Positions 16,592 through 24,265 of a stretch of 32,668 bases of DNA are shown piece after piece. Both the position numbers and the translations under genes were made by a program. Under the pieces are notes generated by a model, which had not been told where the DNA came from, searched no databases, and saw nothing but the letters and a program-made list of their open reading frames with translations. The DNA lies in assembly GCA_030655015.1 (NCBI GenBank), contig JAURWJ010000082.1, positions 1-32,668 on the forward strand. The letters run 5' to 3'. Source of the stretch: Methylotenera sp. Its GTDB lineage: Bacteria > Pseudomonadota > Gammaproteobacteria > Burkholderiales > Methylophilaceae. Numbering within the stretch: position 1 is the first letter of the stretch; the number at the start of each line of letters is the position of its first letter.

Positions 16592-16608
16592 TTGGCATTG
16601 ATTTTGCA
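16592..16608 (+). promoter_or_regulatory. Sigma-54 promoter upstream of the tandem pilins
   Basis: TTGGCATTGATTTTGCA matches the RpoN consensus (YTGGCACG-N4-TTGCW): the invariant GG (16594-16595) and GC (16606-16607) are separated by exactly 10 bases. Transcription would begin near 16619, leaving a leader of about 50 bases before the pilin ATG at 16671. RpoN control of pilin genes is known from type IVa pilA, with PilR as activator; no regulator gene is in this window. Confidence 0.75.
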
Positions 16609-16670
16609 TTGACATTATCAAAGAATAATTAAATTTTTAATAGCAGCCTTGCTGTACAGGAAAATGACAA

Positions 16671-17171
16671 ATGAAAAAATATCAAACTGGCTTTACATTG
16701 ATTGAACTGGTTGTGGTGATCGTGATACTGGGTATTTTAGCCGCAACAGCCCTACCACGTTATACCGACATGCAAGTACGTGCACGCATTGCAAAACTTA
16801 ACGGTGCACTGGGGGCTGTGCGTGGCGCATCCGCATTAGCGCATGCGCAGTGTTTGGCGCAAGCAACGCCTTGCCCAAGCAGCACGGCAGCAACAACGAC
16901 TAACATGGAAGGCATTGCTGTAGGGATAGTCAGTCAATATCCAACAGCGAATGTAGCCGGCATCATCACTGCGGCGGGTCTGAGTACTCTCAGCCCAGCT
17001 GATTTCACTTTAATTGGTGGCGGTGGTGCAGCTTTAAATACGCTTACCATTGTTATACCTGGTGGAACTGGAACTAACTGTCGATTTACTTACCAAGCCG
17101 CAAACTTTGCAGCAGGCTCAGTAGTAGCGCCAGTGATAACAAGCACTGTTGCTTCATCTGCCTGTACGTAA
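16671..17171 (+). CDS. MshA-type type IV pilin (first of two)
   Basis: 166-aa prepilin with a six-residue leader ending Gly7|Phe8, then [19 protein letters not shown] (Glu12 at mature +5) and MshA-type Ala-Leu-Pro-Arg after the hydrophobic helix. Four cysteines (61, 68, 137, 165) allow two disulfides in the globular head. It is the first gene after the sigma-54 promoter; AGGA precedes the ATG. The conserved N-terminal helix is almost identical to the next pilin at protein level but differs at most synonymous positions, so this is an old duplication. It may be mshB-like or an alternative MshA subunit; codon use is less biased than in the next gene, so I do not regard it as the main subunit. 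Confidence 0.88.
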   Translation: MKKYQTGFTLIELVVVIVILGILAATALPRYTDMQVRARIAKLNGALGAVRGASALAHAQCLAQATPCPSSTAATTTNMEGIAVGIVSQYPTANVAGIITAAGLSTLSPADFTLIGGGGAALNTLTIVIPGGTGTNCRFTYQAANFAAGSVVAPVITSTVASSACT

Positions 17172-17212
17172 ATAATATTTAATTTAGCTTAACTTTAACT
17201 TAGGAGACTGTA

Positions 17213-17629
17213 ATGCGTAATACTCAACAAGGTTTTACCTTAATTGAATTAGTAGTTGTAATTGTAATTTTAGGTATTTTGGCGGCTACGGCTTTGCCGA
17301 AGTTTATTGACTTAAGCACTGATGCTGGCAACGCAGCAGCAAACGGAGTTGCAGGGTCAATTGCTTCAGGAACAGCTATTAACTTTGCTGCTCACAAAGC
17401 AAATTCCGCTAATGGCACAACATTAAGTGCAGCTAATGTATGTACTAGCGCACTTCTTCAACCTTTTGTGACTGGTGTCACCTTAACTGCTGTTGCAGCT
17501 ACTACTAACAACGAATTCCAGATTGCTGGTACTGGTGTTTGTACCGCTAATGATGGAGGAGCTGTAACTTGTACAGTTCAAGCTAAAACAGGTGTTGCTC
17601 AAAATGCGACTGTAACTTGCGCACTATAA
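17213..17629 (+). CDS. mshA: MshA-type type IV pilin, probable major subunit
   Basis: 138-aa prepilin, leader Gly7|Phe8, helix [19 protein letters not shown] with Glu12, and Ala-Leu-Pro-Lys following. Four cysteines at 77, 110, 120 and 136 could form two disulfides. The globular part is very rich in Ala, Thr, Asn, Gly and Val. Codon use is strongly shifted to T- and A-ending codons (GCT, GTT, GTA, GGT, ACT), unlike its neighbours, as expected for a very highly expressed gene. The ribosome site TTAGGAG is the best in the locus. Together with the folded element directly downstream (17632-17783), which could stop or stabilise the transcript, this makes it the likely major pilin. It is 41 bases after the first pilin and probably shares its sigma-54 promoter. 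Confidence 0.9.
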   Translation: MRNTQQGFTLIELVVVIVILGILAATALPKFIDLSTDAGNAAANGVAGSIASGTAINFAAHKANSANGTTLSAANVCTSALLQPFVTGVTLTAVAATTNNEFQIAGTGVCTANDGGAVTCTVQAKTGVAQNATVTCAL

Positions 17630-17631
17630 CG

Positions 17632-17783
17632 ATTTAGCAAGCGTAGCCTCGATGCAATATGCATCAGGAAAACTGATAAGTACTACTAAGCCCGCTTCGC
17701 AGGCAAGTATTGCTAAATGGAATCGAGGGTTAACACCTAACCTTGATTCCACTACGCTCCATCAAGGCTACATAGAAACGTAG
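17632..17783 (+). repeat. Nested inverted-repeat element after mshA
   Basis: About 150 non-coding bases with several interlocking stems: ATTTAGCAA (17632-17640) with 17710-17718 (9 bp perfect); GTAGCCTCGATG (17643-17654) with 17760-17771 (11 of 12); GATGCA (17651-17656) with 17660-17665; GGAATC-containing arm 17719-17732 with 17738-17750 (one bulge, one wobble); and GCGTAG (17641-17646) with CTACGC (17752-17757). Some stems exclude each other, so alternative folds are possible. The ATTCCACTACGCTCCATCAAGGCTAC part resembles a dispersed intergenic repeat of proteobacteria. It separates the highly expressed pilin from the minor pilin genes; a terminator, attenuator or RNA-stability role is likely, but no poly-T run is present. 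Confidence 0.7.
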
Positions 17784-17813
17784 CTTTAATGAAAGTCTAA
17801 TGAGTTTCAAACA

Positions 17814-18278
17814 ATGATTCTACGTCATGACACAGGTCGCTTTGGCAGGCTAAACACAGGATTCACGCTCATTGAATTGATTATGGTCATGGTCATCGTC
17901 AGCATTCTTGCTATCGCCGTCATGCCGCGCTTTACCGATCAATCTGCTTTTGAAAGCCGTGGCTTTCATGATGAAACCATGTCTTTACTGCGTTATGCGC
18001 AAAAAACTGCAATTGCGCAACGGCGCACGGTCTGCGTTTCTTTAAATGCAACAGGCGTTGCCCTCACCATAGATACTGATACACCCGCAGATGAAATTTG
18101 TAACGCCGCACCGACTCTACCCAGTACACCTCGTGGTGGCAATGGGTTAACAGGCTCTGTCAACGCGTTTACATTTACACCACTGGGTAGCACTAATCAA
18201 AGCGCCAATATCAACATTACCATTGCGGGTAGCACAGGCATCACGGTAGAGGCCGCCACAGGTTACGTGTATGACTAA
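17814..18278 (+). CDS. mshC: Minor prepilin MshC-like (GspH/FimT type)
   Basis: 154-aa prepilin with leader Gly16|Phe17, TLIELIMVMVIVSILAIAVMPRF helix start and Glu21 at mature +5. After the helix, a GspH-like pattern of a long amphipathic stretch (LLRYAQKTAIAQRRTVCV) and Gly-rich beta segments; two cysteines near residues 78 and 100 may pair. Position before mshD/mshO/mshP matches MshC. The ATG at 17814 is the only one giving a proper leader; the ribosome site is weak. The mshD start lies inside its last codons (8-base overlap), so they are translationally coupled. Expected role: part of the priming/tip complex of minor pilins. Confidence 0.85.
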   Translation: MILRHDTGRFGRLNTGFTLIELIMVMVIVSILAIAVMPRFTDQSAFESRGFHDETMSLLRYAQKTAIAQRRTVCVSLNATGVALTIDTDTPADEICNAAPTLPSTPRGGNGLTGSVNAFTFTPLGSTNQSANINITIAGSTGITVEAATGYVYD

Positions 18279-18705
18279 CAGGCGCCCATCAGGTTTTACG
18301 TTAATTGAGCTGGTTATTTTTATCATTATCGTAAGCGTAGCTGTGGTGGGTATTCTTTCGGTAATGAACACCGTGGTTAAATCCAGCGCAGACCCAATGA
18401 TACGCAAGCAGGCTGCGGCACTGGCAGACTCGATTTTGGAAGAGATTTTACTTAAACCATATACTGACCCTGACGCCACTGAAACTGGAGAAACCGGGCG
18501 TGACAACTACGATGATGTAGATGATTTTAACGGTAAAACTAACGCCTTATTTACCGACTTACCCAGCGAGTTATCTGCTTATGTGATTAACATTGCTGTG
18601 GCTTCGCCAGCCGCCCTCAATGGCGTAACGATGAAAAAAATAACAGTCACGGTGACCAATGGTGCAGATAGCATCAGCATGGTTGGCTACCGAGCGAGTT
18701 ATTAA
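18271..18705 (+). CDS. mshD: Minor prepilin MshD-like (PilV/GspI type)
   Basis: 144-aa prepilin with leader Gly8|Phe9 and TLIELVIFIIIVSVAVVGIL helix (Glu13 at +5). The segment DPMIRKQAAALADSILEEIL after the helix is the classical PilV/MshD pattern. Overlaps the end of mshC by eight bases and precedes mshO by 12 bases. Predicted minor pilin of the tip complex, equivalent to PilV/GspI. Confidence 0.88.
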   Translation: MTNRRPSGFTLIELVIFIIIVSVAVVGILSVMNTVVKSSADPMIRKQAAALADSILEEILLKPYTDPDATETGETGRDNYDDVDDFNGKTNALFTDLPSELSAYVINIAVASPAALNGVTMKKITVTVTNGADSISMVGYRASY

Positions 18706-18717
18706 GTGAGGAATTCT

Positions 18718-19527
18718 ATGCGACCCTCACACCACGCTCAAGGCTTTACCCTCATTGAAACCATTATGGTGATTGTCATCACGGGTATTATTGGTGGCAT
18801 GGTCGCAATTTTTATCAAAAAACCGGTAGAGGCCTATTTTGATAGCGCCCGTCGTGCCGCACTCACAGATGTAGCGGACACCGCCGTGCGCCGCATGTCG
18901 CGTGATATTCGCAAAGCATTACCGAATAGTGTTCGCACGCCCACAACCCAATGTATTGAATTTATACCCACTAAAACGGGTGGTCGTTATCGGTCTGAAA
19001 CGAATAATGCAGGAGCTGGTGACATTTTAAACTTCACGGGGCTTGATAGCAGTTTTGATATGTTTGGCACTAACAGCACGTTATCTGACCAACAAATTAC
19101 AGCAGGCGATGTGATTGCCGTATACAACCTTGGCGCCGATATTAACGATGCTTTTGCTGGAAACAACACAGCCACGGTGTCTAGTGTTGCGGCGGGTGCA
19201 CTTGCCAATGAAACAAAAATCAACATCTCCAGCAAGTTATTCCCTCTAGCCTCCGGTAGCAACCGCTTTCATGTGATCCCCAAAGATGAAAAAGTAGTGG
19301 CTTTTGTTTGTAGTGGCGGCAAGCTATACCGAACCGCCAGCAGTACTTTTAGTAGCACCTGCCCGACAACAGGCGCCGTCTTGGCCAACAATGTAAGCAC
19401 GTGTAACTTTGTTTATAACGGCTCAGATTTACAACGTAATGCGTTAATACAACTCACCGTAAAGTTTACCGATAGCGATGAAACCGTGAGCCTGTACCAC
19501 GAAGTCCATGTGAACAATACACCATGA
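18718..19527 (+). CDS. mshO: Minor prepilin MshO-like (PilW/GspJ type)
   Basis: 269-aa prepilin with leader Gly9|Phe10, TLIETIMVIVITGIIGGMVA helix and Glu14 at mature +5. Then DVADTAVRRMSRDIRKALPNS, the typical GspJ/MshO segment, and a large beta-rich domain with Cys pairs. A GTG at 18706 is in frame four codons earlier, but GAGG at 18708-18711 is the right ribosome site for the ATG at 18718, so I use that. Overlaps mshP by four bases (ATGA). Predicted minor pilin equivalent to PilW/GspJ. Confidence 0.88.
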   Translation: MRPSHHAQGFTLIETIMVIVITGIIGGMVAIFIKKPVEAYFDSARRAALTDVADTAVRRMSRDIRKALPNSVRTPTTQCIEFIPTKTGGRYRSETNNAGAGDILNFTGLDSSFDMFGTNSTLSDQQITAGDVIAVYNLGADINDAFAGNNTATVSSVAAGALANETKINISSKLFPLASGSNRFHVIPKDEKVVAFVCSGGKLYRTASSTFSSTCPTTGAVLANNVSTCNFVYNGSDLQRNALIQLTVKFTDSDETVSLYHEVHVNNTP

Positions 19528-19913
19528 TGCAACCCCACAAGATACAACGCGGTTTTGCCATCATCGCCGCAATTTTTCTACTGGTGGTGCTAGCCGCATT
19601 GGGTGCATTTATGGTGACGTTCTCTAACACACAACATTTAACCTCGGCGCAAGATGTTCAAGGTTCGCGTGCCTACTGGGCGGCACGCGCCGGGTTAGAC
19701 TGGGGCATTGCCGGCACCACCGCAACCTGCCCTGCTTCACCCACTACGCTAAGCGTTAATAGTTTCAGTGTGGTAGTCACGTGCGAGCTAAAGACTTATC
19801 CAGAAGCCAGTACTACGATCAGTATTTATAACGTGACATCGGTGGCATCCACAGGTAGCGTTGGTAGCTTAAGCTTTATTGAACGTAGCGTTTCTGCTTC
19901 TATAGAAAAATAA
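19524..19913 (+). CDS. mshP: MshP-like minor pilin lacking Glu5
   Basis: 129-aa protein with the MshP pattern: short basic leader, Gly10|Phe11, then AIIAAIFLLVVLAALGAFMV and SRAYWAARAGLDWG. It keeps the prepilin cleavage site but has Ala where other pilins have Glu at mature +5, as in GspK/PilX-type proteins that sit at the filament tip. In that model the missing charge is tolerated because no pilin lies above it. Two Met codons (19524 and 19527) are possible starts; the first overlaps the mshO stop. Followed after 65 bases by mshQ. Confidence 0.87.
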   Translation: MMQPHKIQRGFAIIAAIFLLVVLAALGAFMVTFSNTQHLTSAQDVQGSRAYWAARAGLDWGIAGTTATCPASPTTLSVNSFSVVVTCELKTYPEASTTISIYNVTSVASTGSVGSLSFIERSVSASIEK

Positions 19914-19978
19914 AATGCTCCAAAATATCCGCATCACATATCGCCTTCGTCAAGCACTTTAAAAGGGTAAATAGCGCA

Positions 19979-22900
19979 ATGAATAAATTTTATGACGGAA
20001 AGAACGCGCGTCCATTGACAGATGCATACTACAAATCCAAGCCTGCTCAGATACTTGCTTTTATTATCATGGTGTTTTTTTTCAATCATCTAGCACAAGC
20101 AGCTACATATACACTCCCTGCCGGCATTAGCTCCTCGCCTTTTAATAATTGCAGTTTTTTTTCTGGCACCACTTACAACTGTACTGGCAACATCGATATT
20201 GGTAAAAATCACACGATCAATGTGACATCACCAATGACACTTAATTTGACTTCTGGTGATTTCAAAGCAGACGACAATCTTACAATCAACAGCGGTGGAA
20301 ATAACTTCACTATTAGCGCACCAAATGGTGATATTGAGATAGGAAAAGATTTTACTGGCTCGGTAAATCTGCAGGCTGGTGATGATATTAAAATAGATAA
20401 AGACGCCAATATCACTGGGAATTTAACCGCTGGAGATGATATTACAATAGATAAAGACTCCAATATCACCGGGAATTTAACTGCTGTGGATAATATAGAT
20501 CTTGGTAACAATACCGTCGTTACAGGAAACTGCTCACCGAGTCACCCCCAATGCACAGCCCCAGCTCCAGCTCCGACGCCTATAGCCGAATATCGTTTCG
20601 ACGAAAGTGCTTGGTCTGGGGCCTCTGGTCAGGTAGTCGATGCCATTGCTGGCAACAACGGTACCGCTAAGAATGGTGTGATAACGACCAACAGCACAGG
20701 CAACGGCCAAGGCATCTGTCGATTAGGTGTGTTCGACGGAAGTAATGATTACGTTGAAGTTCCCACCATCTACAACCAGCTCAAGGGAACCTTTTCGTTC
20801 AGCGCTTGGTTGAACACCACTCAAGTGGGTAACAATGTCGACTGGCAAGCGCCTGGCATCACCGGTGTTGAGGAGAATGGTGGGCAAGACGATATCTTTA
20901 TCGGCTGGCTAGATGCGAGTGGACGCATTGGGCTTAATGTCAAAAATGATAATTCTTTCACATCAACATCTTCAGTCAATAACGGTCAATGGCACCATGT
21001 TGTATTTACACGGGATATGGCCTCTGGTTTGACCAAGATCTATGTTGATGGCGTACTGCAAAATACTCGCACCCAAGGCACGGGGCTAATTGGAAACACC
21101 TTTAATGGGATAGGTATAGTACGTAATACATCATCATCAACAGCCCCAAAATACTTCAATGGAAAACTTGATGAGATCTTGATTTTTAACAACATATTAA
21201 CCGATGCAAACGTCACACAAATATACTCAAATCAATCAATAGGTAAAAATTGGGATGGCACGGCACGTATTTGCGGTGGAGGCTTCGACCATGTTCAAAT
21301 TGAGCATCCAAGCGGCAATGGGGTGACCTGCTCACCAACCACACTGACGATAAAAGCCTGTGCAAATGCTGCATGCACGACGCTTTATACAGGAGGCATC
21401 TCAGGCACGCTAACAGCCACTGGATCTGGCACTGCAAACTGGGGTGATGGCACCGCCGATTTTAATATTCCAGCCAGTGGATCGGTAACTAAAACTTTAC
21501 AGCTTACTTCGGTAAATACCGATGTATCAACAACATTGGGTGCTGCATCAATTACCCCTACCCCAACTGCAAATACAAGCTGCAACTTTGCGGGTTGTGT
21601 TTACACCGCCAGCAACTCCGGTTTTATTTTTGATATTCCTAATCACGTGGCAGGCGTTACACAGACGGTAGCTATTAGCGCCGTGAAAAAAGCCGATAAT
21701 TCAAATGTGTGCGTACCCGGCCTAGCCAATGTGACTCGGACATTACAAATGTCGTGCACTTACGTTAATCCAGGTACCGGTACTTTACCAATGCTGGTTA
21801 ACGGAAGGTACTTAAACAACACGAACAGTGCCAATGCAATGTGCGCCTCCTCCAGTCCGGTCGGTTTGGCTTTTAACAACGCTGGCATAGCCAATGCAAC
21901 CCTTAGTTATCCTGATGTTGGCAACATGAGATTAACCACAGCTTATGCCGGCTCGGTAGCGACAGGTGATGCCGGATTGTCGATTAACGGGACCGATGTA
22001 TTTATTACGGCACCCAAGGATTTTGTGTTTAGCAACATAACCGCCGCGCCTATTAAGGCTGGCAGTAATTTCAGTGCAACGGTGACCGCTCGCAACAACG
22101 GCAATAATACAACCCCAAATTTTGGTAATGAGTTATCACCAGAAAGCGCGACAATTTCATTTACTAAATATCAACCGACCGGTATTGGCGCAGTCAATGG
22201 TAGCTTTTCTGGCACATTAGGCACATTTACTAATGGTGCAGCAACTGGCAGTAACCTCAATTGGAGTGAAGTTGGCCTCATTGACCTTAATGCTACATTA
22301 ACAAGCAATAACTATCTTGGCTCCGGGCTAACAGTAATTGGCTCAACTGGTAGTGCAGGAGCTGTTGGGCGCTTTACTCCACACCATTTCGATACCGTCG
22401 TGACACAAGGATGCAGTAGCGGTAGCTTTACGTATTCGGCACAACCCTTTAACGTGCAAGTAAGTGCGTTAAACGCTGCTGGCGCGCTTACTCAAAACTA
22501 TGACGGCTCAATCAACACCACGCCAAATTTCGCCAAAGCAATCACGCTGTCTGATAGTAATGCCTCTGGATTAGGAACACTATTAAACCCGACAATAGCC
22601 TCCAGTGCATTTTTAGCAGGGGCGGCAAATGCAACACCTAACTACACCTTTACCACTGCAAAAACCGCACCGACCATCATTAAGTTACGCGCAACCGATA
22701 CCGACAGCGTTAGCTCAGCGACGGGTGCTGAGGCTACGGCGACCATTCGCAGCGGCCGATTATTATTAAAAAATGCCTATGGTTCCGAACTGTTGAATTT
22801 GCCTATTGGACTGGAGGCGCAGTATTGGAGTGGCTCAAGTTATATCAGAAACGTACAGGATAACTGCACCACACTCCCCGCGAGTAGCATTGCTATGGGT

Positions 22901-23194
22901 AATTACACCTCCACACTTGCGGCATGTGAAACACAAATTGGTTACTCAACGGGTAGTGGTACATTGGTTAATGGTGTTTCAGATTATCTACGCTTAACTA
23001 AGCCAGGTGCCGGAAACAGTGGTAGCGTTCAGTTATCGCTTAACTTAAATGGTGCCACAGCGACCACTTGCACCTCGCCCGTGGCGAGTAGCGCAACAAA
23101 TGCAAACCTACCTTGGTTCGGTGCCAACCCTACTTCACGTGCTACCTTTGGTATTTACAAAACCCCCATTATTTATATGCGCGAAAACTACTAA
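19979..23194 (+). CDS. mshQ: MshQ-like secreted protein: beta repeats, LamG, MshQ C-terminal region
   Basis: 1071-aa exported protein, candidate tip adhesin of the pilus. In order: signal peptide with an unusually long polar N-region and cleavage likely after Ala41 (LAQA|ATYT); an Asx/Gly-rich beta-repeat region (about 55-185) with 18-residue units such as GDDITIDKDSNITGNLTA; a Pro-Ala linker (APAPAPTPI, near 195); a LamG/concanavalin-like domain (about 203-420, AEYRFDE...WHHVVFTRD...KIYVDGVL...LDEILIF); and a long Thr/Ser/Asn-rich region (about 430-1071) of the MshQ/DUF6701 type, ending in the typical FGIYKTPIIYMRENY. AGGG precedes the ATG. Its place after four minor pilins is like PilY1 after pilVWX; LamG domains commonly bind sugars or proteins, so surface or host binding is inferred. 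Confidence 0.87.
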   Translation: MNKFYDGKNARPLTDAYYKSKPAQILAFIIMVFFFNHLAQAATYTLPAGISSSPFNNCSFFSGTTYNCTGNIDIGKNHTINVTSPMTLNLTSGDFKADDNLTINSGGNNFTISAPNGDIEIGKDFTGSVNLQAGDDIKIDKDANITGNLTAGDDITIDKDSNITGNLTAVDNIDLGNNTVVTGNCSPSHPQCTAPAPAPTPIAEYRFDESAWSGASGQVVDAIAGNNGTAKNGVITTNSTGNGQGICRLGVFDGSNDYVEVPTIYNQLKGTFSFSAWLNTTQVGNNVDWQAPGITGVEENGGQDDIFIGWLDASGRIGLNVKNDNSFTSTSSVNNGQWHHVVFTRDMASGLTKIYVDGVLQNTRTQGTGLIGNTFNGIGIVRNTSSSTAPKYFNGKLDEILIFNNILTDANVTQIYSNQSIGKNWDGTARICGGGFDHVQIEHPSGNGVTCSPTTLTIKACANAACTTLYTGGISGTLTATGSGTANWGDGTADFNIPASGSVTKTLQLTSVNTDVSTTLGAASITPTPTANTSCNFAGCVYTASNSGFIFDIPNHVAGVTQTVAISAVKKADNSNVCVPGLANVTRTLQMSCTYVNPGTGTLPMLVNGRYLNNTNSANAMCASSSPVGLAFNNAGIANATLSYPDVGNMRLTTAYAGSVATGDAGLSINGTDVFITAPKDFVFSNITAAPIKAGSNFSATVTARNNGNNTTPNFGNELSPESATISFTKYQPTGIGAVNGSFSGTLGTFTNGAATGSNLNWSEVGLIDLNATLTSNNYLGSGLTVIGSTGSAGAVGRFTPHHFDTVVTQGCSSGSFTYSAQPFNVQVSALNAAGALTQNYDGSINTTPNFAKAITLSDSNASGLGTLLNPTIASSAFLAGAANATPNYTFTTAKTAPTIIKLRATDTDSVSSATGAEATATIRSGRLLLKNAYGSELLNLPIGLEAQYWSGSSYIRNVQDNCTTLPASSIAMGNYTSTLAACETQIGYSTGSGTLVNGVSDYLRLTKPGAGNSGSVQLSLNLNGATATTCTSPVASSATNANLPWFGANPTSRATFGIYKTPIIYMRENY
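20375..20510 (+). repeat. 54-bp tandem repeat inside mshQ
   Basis: Two and a half copies of a 54-base unit (20375-20428, 20429-20482, then a diverging partial copy) encode 18-residue beta-repeat units with the frame kept. The first two copies are highly similar at DNA level (GATGATATTA-AAATAGATAAAGAC type), so the copy number could change by recombination. Confidence 0.8.
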
Positions 23195-23211
23195 TTTATA
23201 AAAATAAATGC

Positions 23212-23254
23212 ATATACTACAATATGTTACATGATGTAACTTAATGTAGTATAT
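23212..23254. promoter_or_regulatory. Nested palindrome between mshQ and mshI
   Basis: A 10-bp perfect inverted repeat ATATACTACA (23212-23221)/TGTAGTATAT (23245-23254) encloses a second perfect palindrome GTTACAT-G-ATGTAAC (23226-23240). It lies in the 129-base gap before mshI. A TATACT at 23252-23257 could be a -10 box for mshI onward, with no good -35. The inner 15-bp site has the form of a dimeric regulator operator. Confidence 0.55.
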
Positions 23255-23323
23255 ACTTGCAAGATAACAGTCAAAAAAAAGCTTTAATCAAATTCACTTA
23301 AATAGCAGCCATGAATAGCACCC

Positions 23324-24265
23324 ATGAAATTTTTTACTAAACAAAAGAAACCCGGCTGGTTTGCAATAAGTAGCTCAGGGCGTGGCGCGTCTGTGGCCTA
23401 TGTTGTGAAAAATCACAATGGAAAACCAATAGTGATGTTTGCCAAAACGCGACAAGAAAGCTTAAAAGACAGCGCTGCTATTGAGGTTTTAGTTAAAGAT
23501 TTGGCGTTATCTAACCAGCATTGCTCATTACTGCTATCACAAGGTGAATATCAACTATTGCAACTTGAAAAACCCAATGTACTCGCCAGTGAGTTGAAGC
23601 AAGCCGTGGGCTGGAAGCTAAAAGACATGATTGAGTGCCCGGTTGAGCAGGCTACCATTGATGTGATTGACATTCCAACCGACCCTAACAACGCGCAGCG
23701 GCAACCATACGCGTATGCCGTTGCTGCAAAAAATACCCTGATCAGTGAATATATTCAGCGCTTGATTGAAACTTCAGGTTCCGGTCTTGAAGTCATCGAT
23801 ATCCCTGAACTGGCACAGCGTAATATCGCAGCTTTTTTAGAACAAGAAAATCGCGGTTTGGCGATGCTCAGCATCAATGAAGGCGGTAGCCTGTTAACCT
23901 TTACTGCAAACGGCGAGCTTTACTATTCTCGATATATTGATATAGATACTGTACAAATTGAAAGTGAAGACAGCGCGCTCAAATCTAGTATATTTGAGCG
24001 CTTGTCATTAGATGTGCAACGTTCGCTAGATAATTTTGAACGTCAGTTTCCGTACATTACAATCAATCGGTTAGTGCTGGCACCATTTATGGGGCGTGAA
24101 GACTTTTATGATTATTTAAAAACCTCACTCTATGTGCAGGTTGATCAGTTTAATTTAGAGGATATTTTTAGTTTTGACGATGGCGTTGATTTAGGTGATT
24201 TATCTATGCAAGCTAATTTGCTACCAGTATTGGGTGCGGCGTTACGTCAGGATGCATCAGCATGA
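23324..24265 (+). CDS. mshI: MSHA biogenesis protein MshI (PilM-like)
   Basis: 313-aa cytoplasmic protein of the MshI family, thought to take the PilM place in the inner-membrane alignment complex. Seen: N-terminal GWFAISSSGRGASVAYV, the segment LQLEKPNVLASELKQAVGWKLKDMIECPV, which is the MshI signature, and a C-terminal ring of alternating strands like actin-like PilM. No membrane segment. The ATG at 23324 has no clear ribosome site; the ATG at 23311 is out of frame and soon stops. Overlaps the next gene by four bases (ATGA). First gene of the second block of the locus. Confidence 0.88.
   Translation: MKFFTKQKKPGWFAISSSGRGASVAYVVKNHNGKPIVMFAKTRQESLKDSAAIEVLVKDLALSNQHCSLLLSQGEYQLLQLEKPNVLASELKQAVGWKLKDMIECPVEQATIDVIDIPTDPNNAQRQPYAYAVAAKNTLISEYIQRLIETSGSGLEVIDIPELAQRNIAAFLEQENRGLAMLSINEGGSLLTFTANGELYYSRYIDIDTVQIESEDSALKSSIFERLSLDVQRSLDNFERQFPYITINRLVLAPFMGREDFYDYLKTSLYVQVDQFNLEDIFSFDDGVDLGDLSMQANLLPVLGAALRQDASA

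Noticed and set aside
17719-17750. Integron attC-like site in the gap after mshA (ACCTAAC resembles a core box)
   Set aside because: No matching second core site, no integrase, and the neighbouring genes are an ordinary operon; the arms fit a general inverted repeat better.
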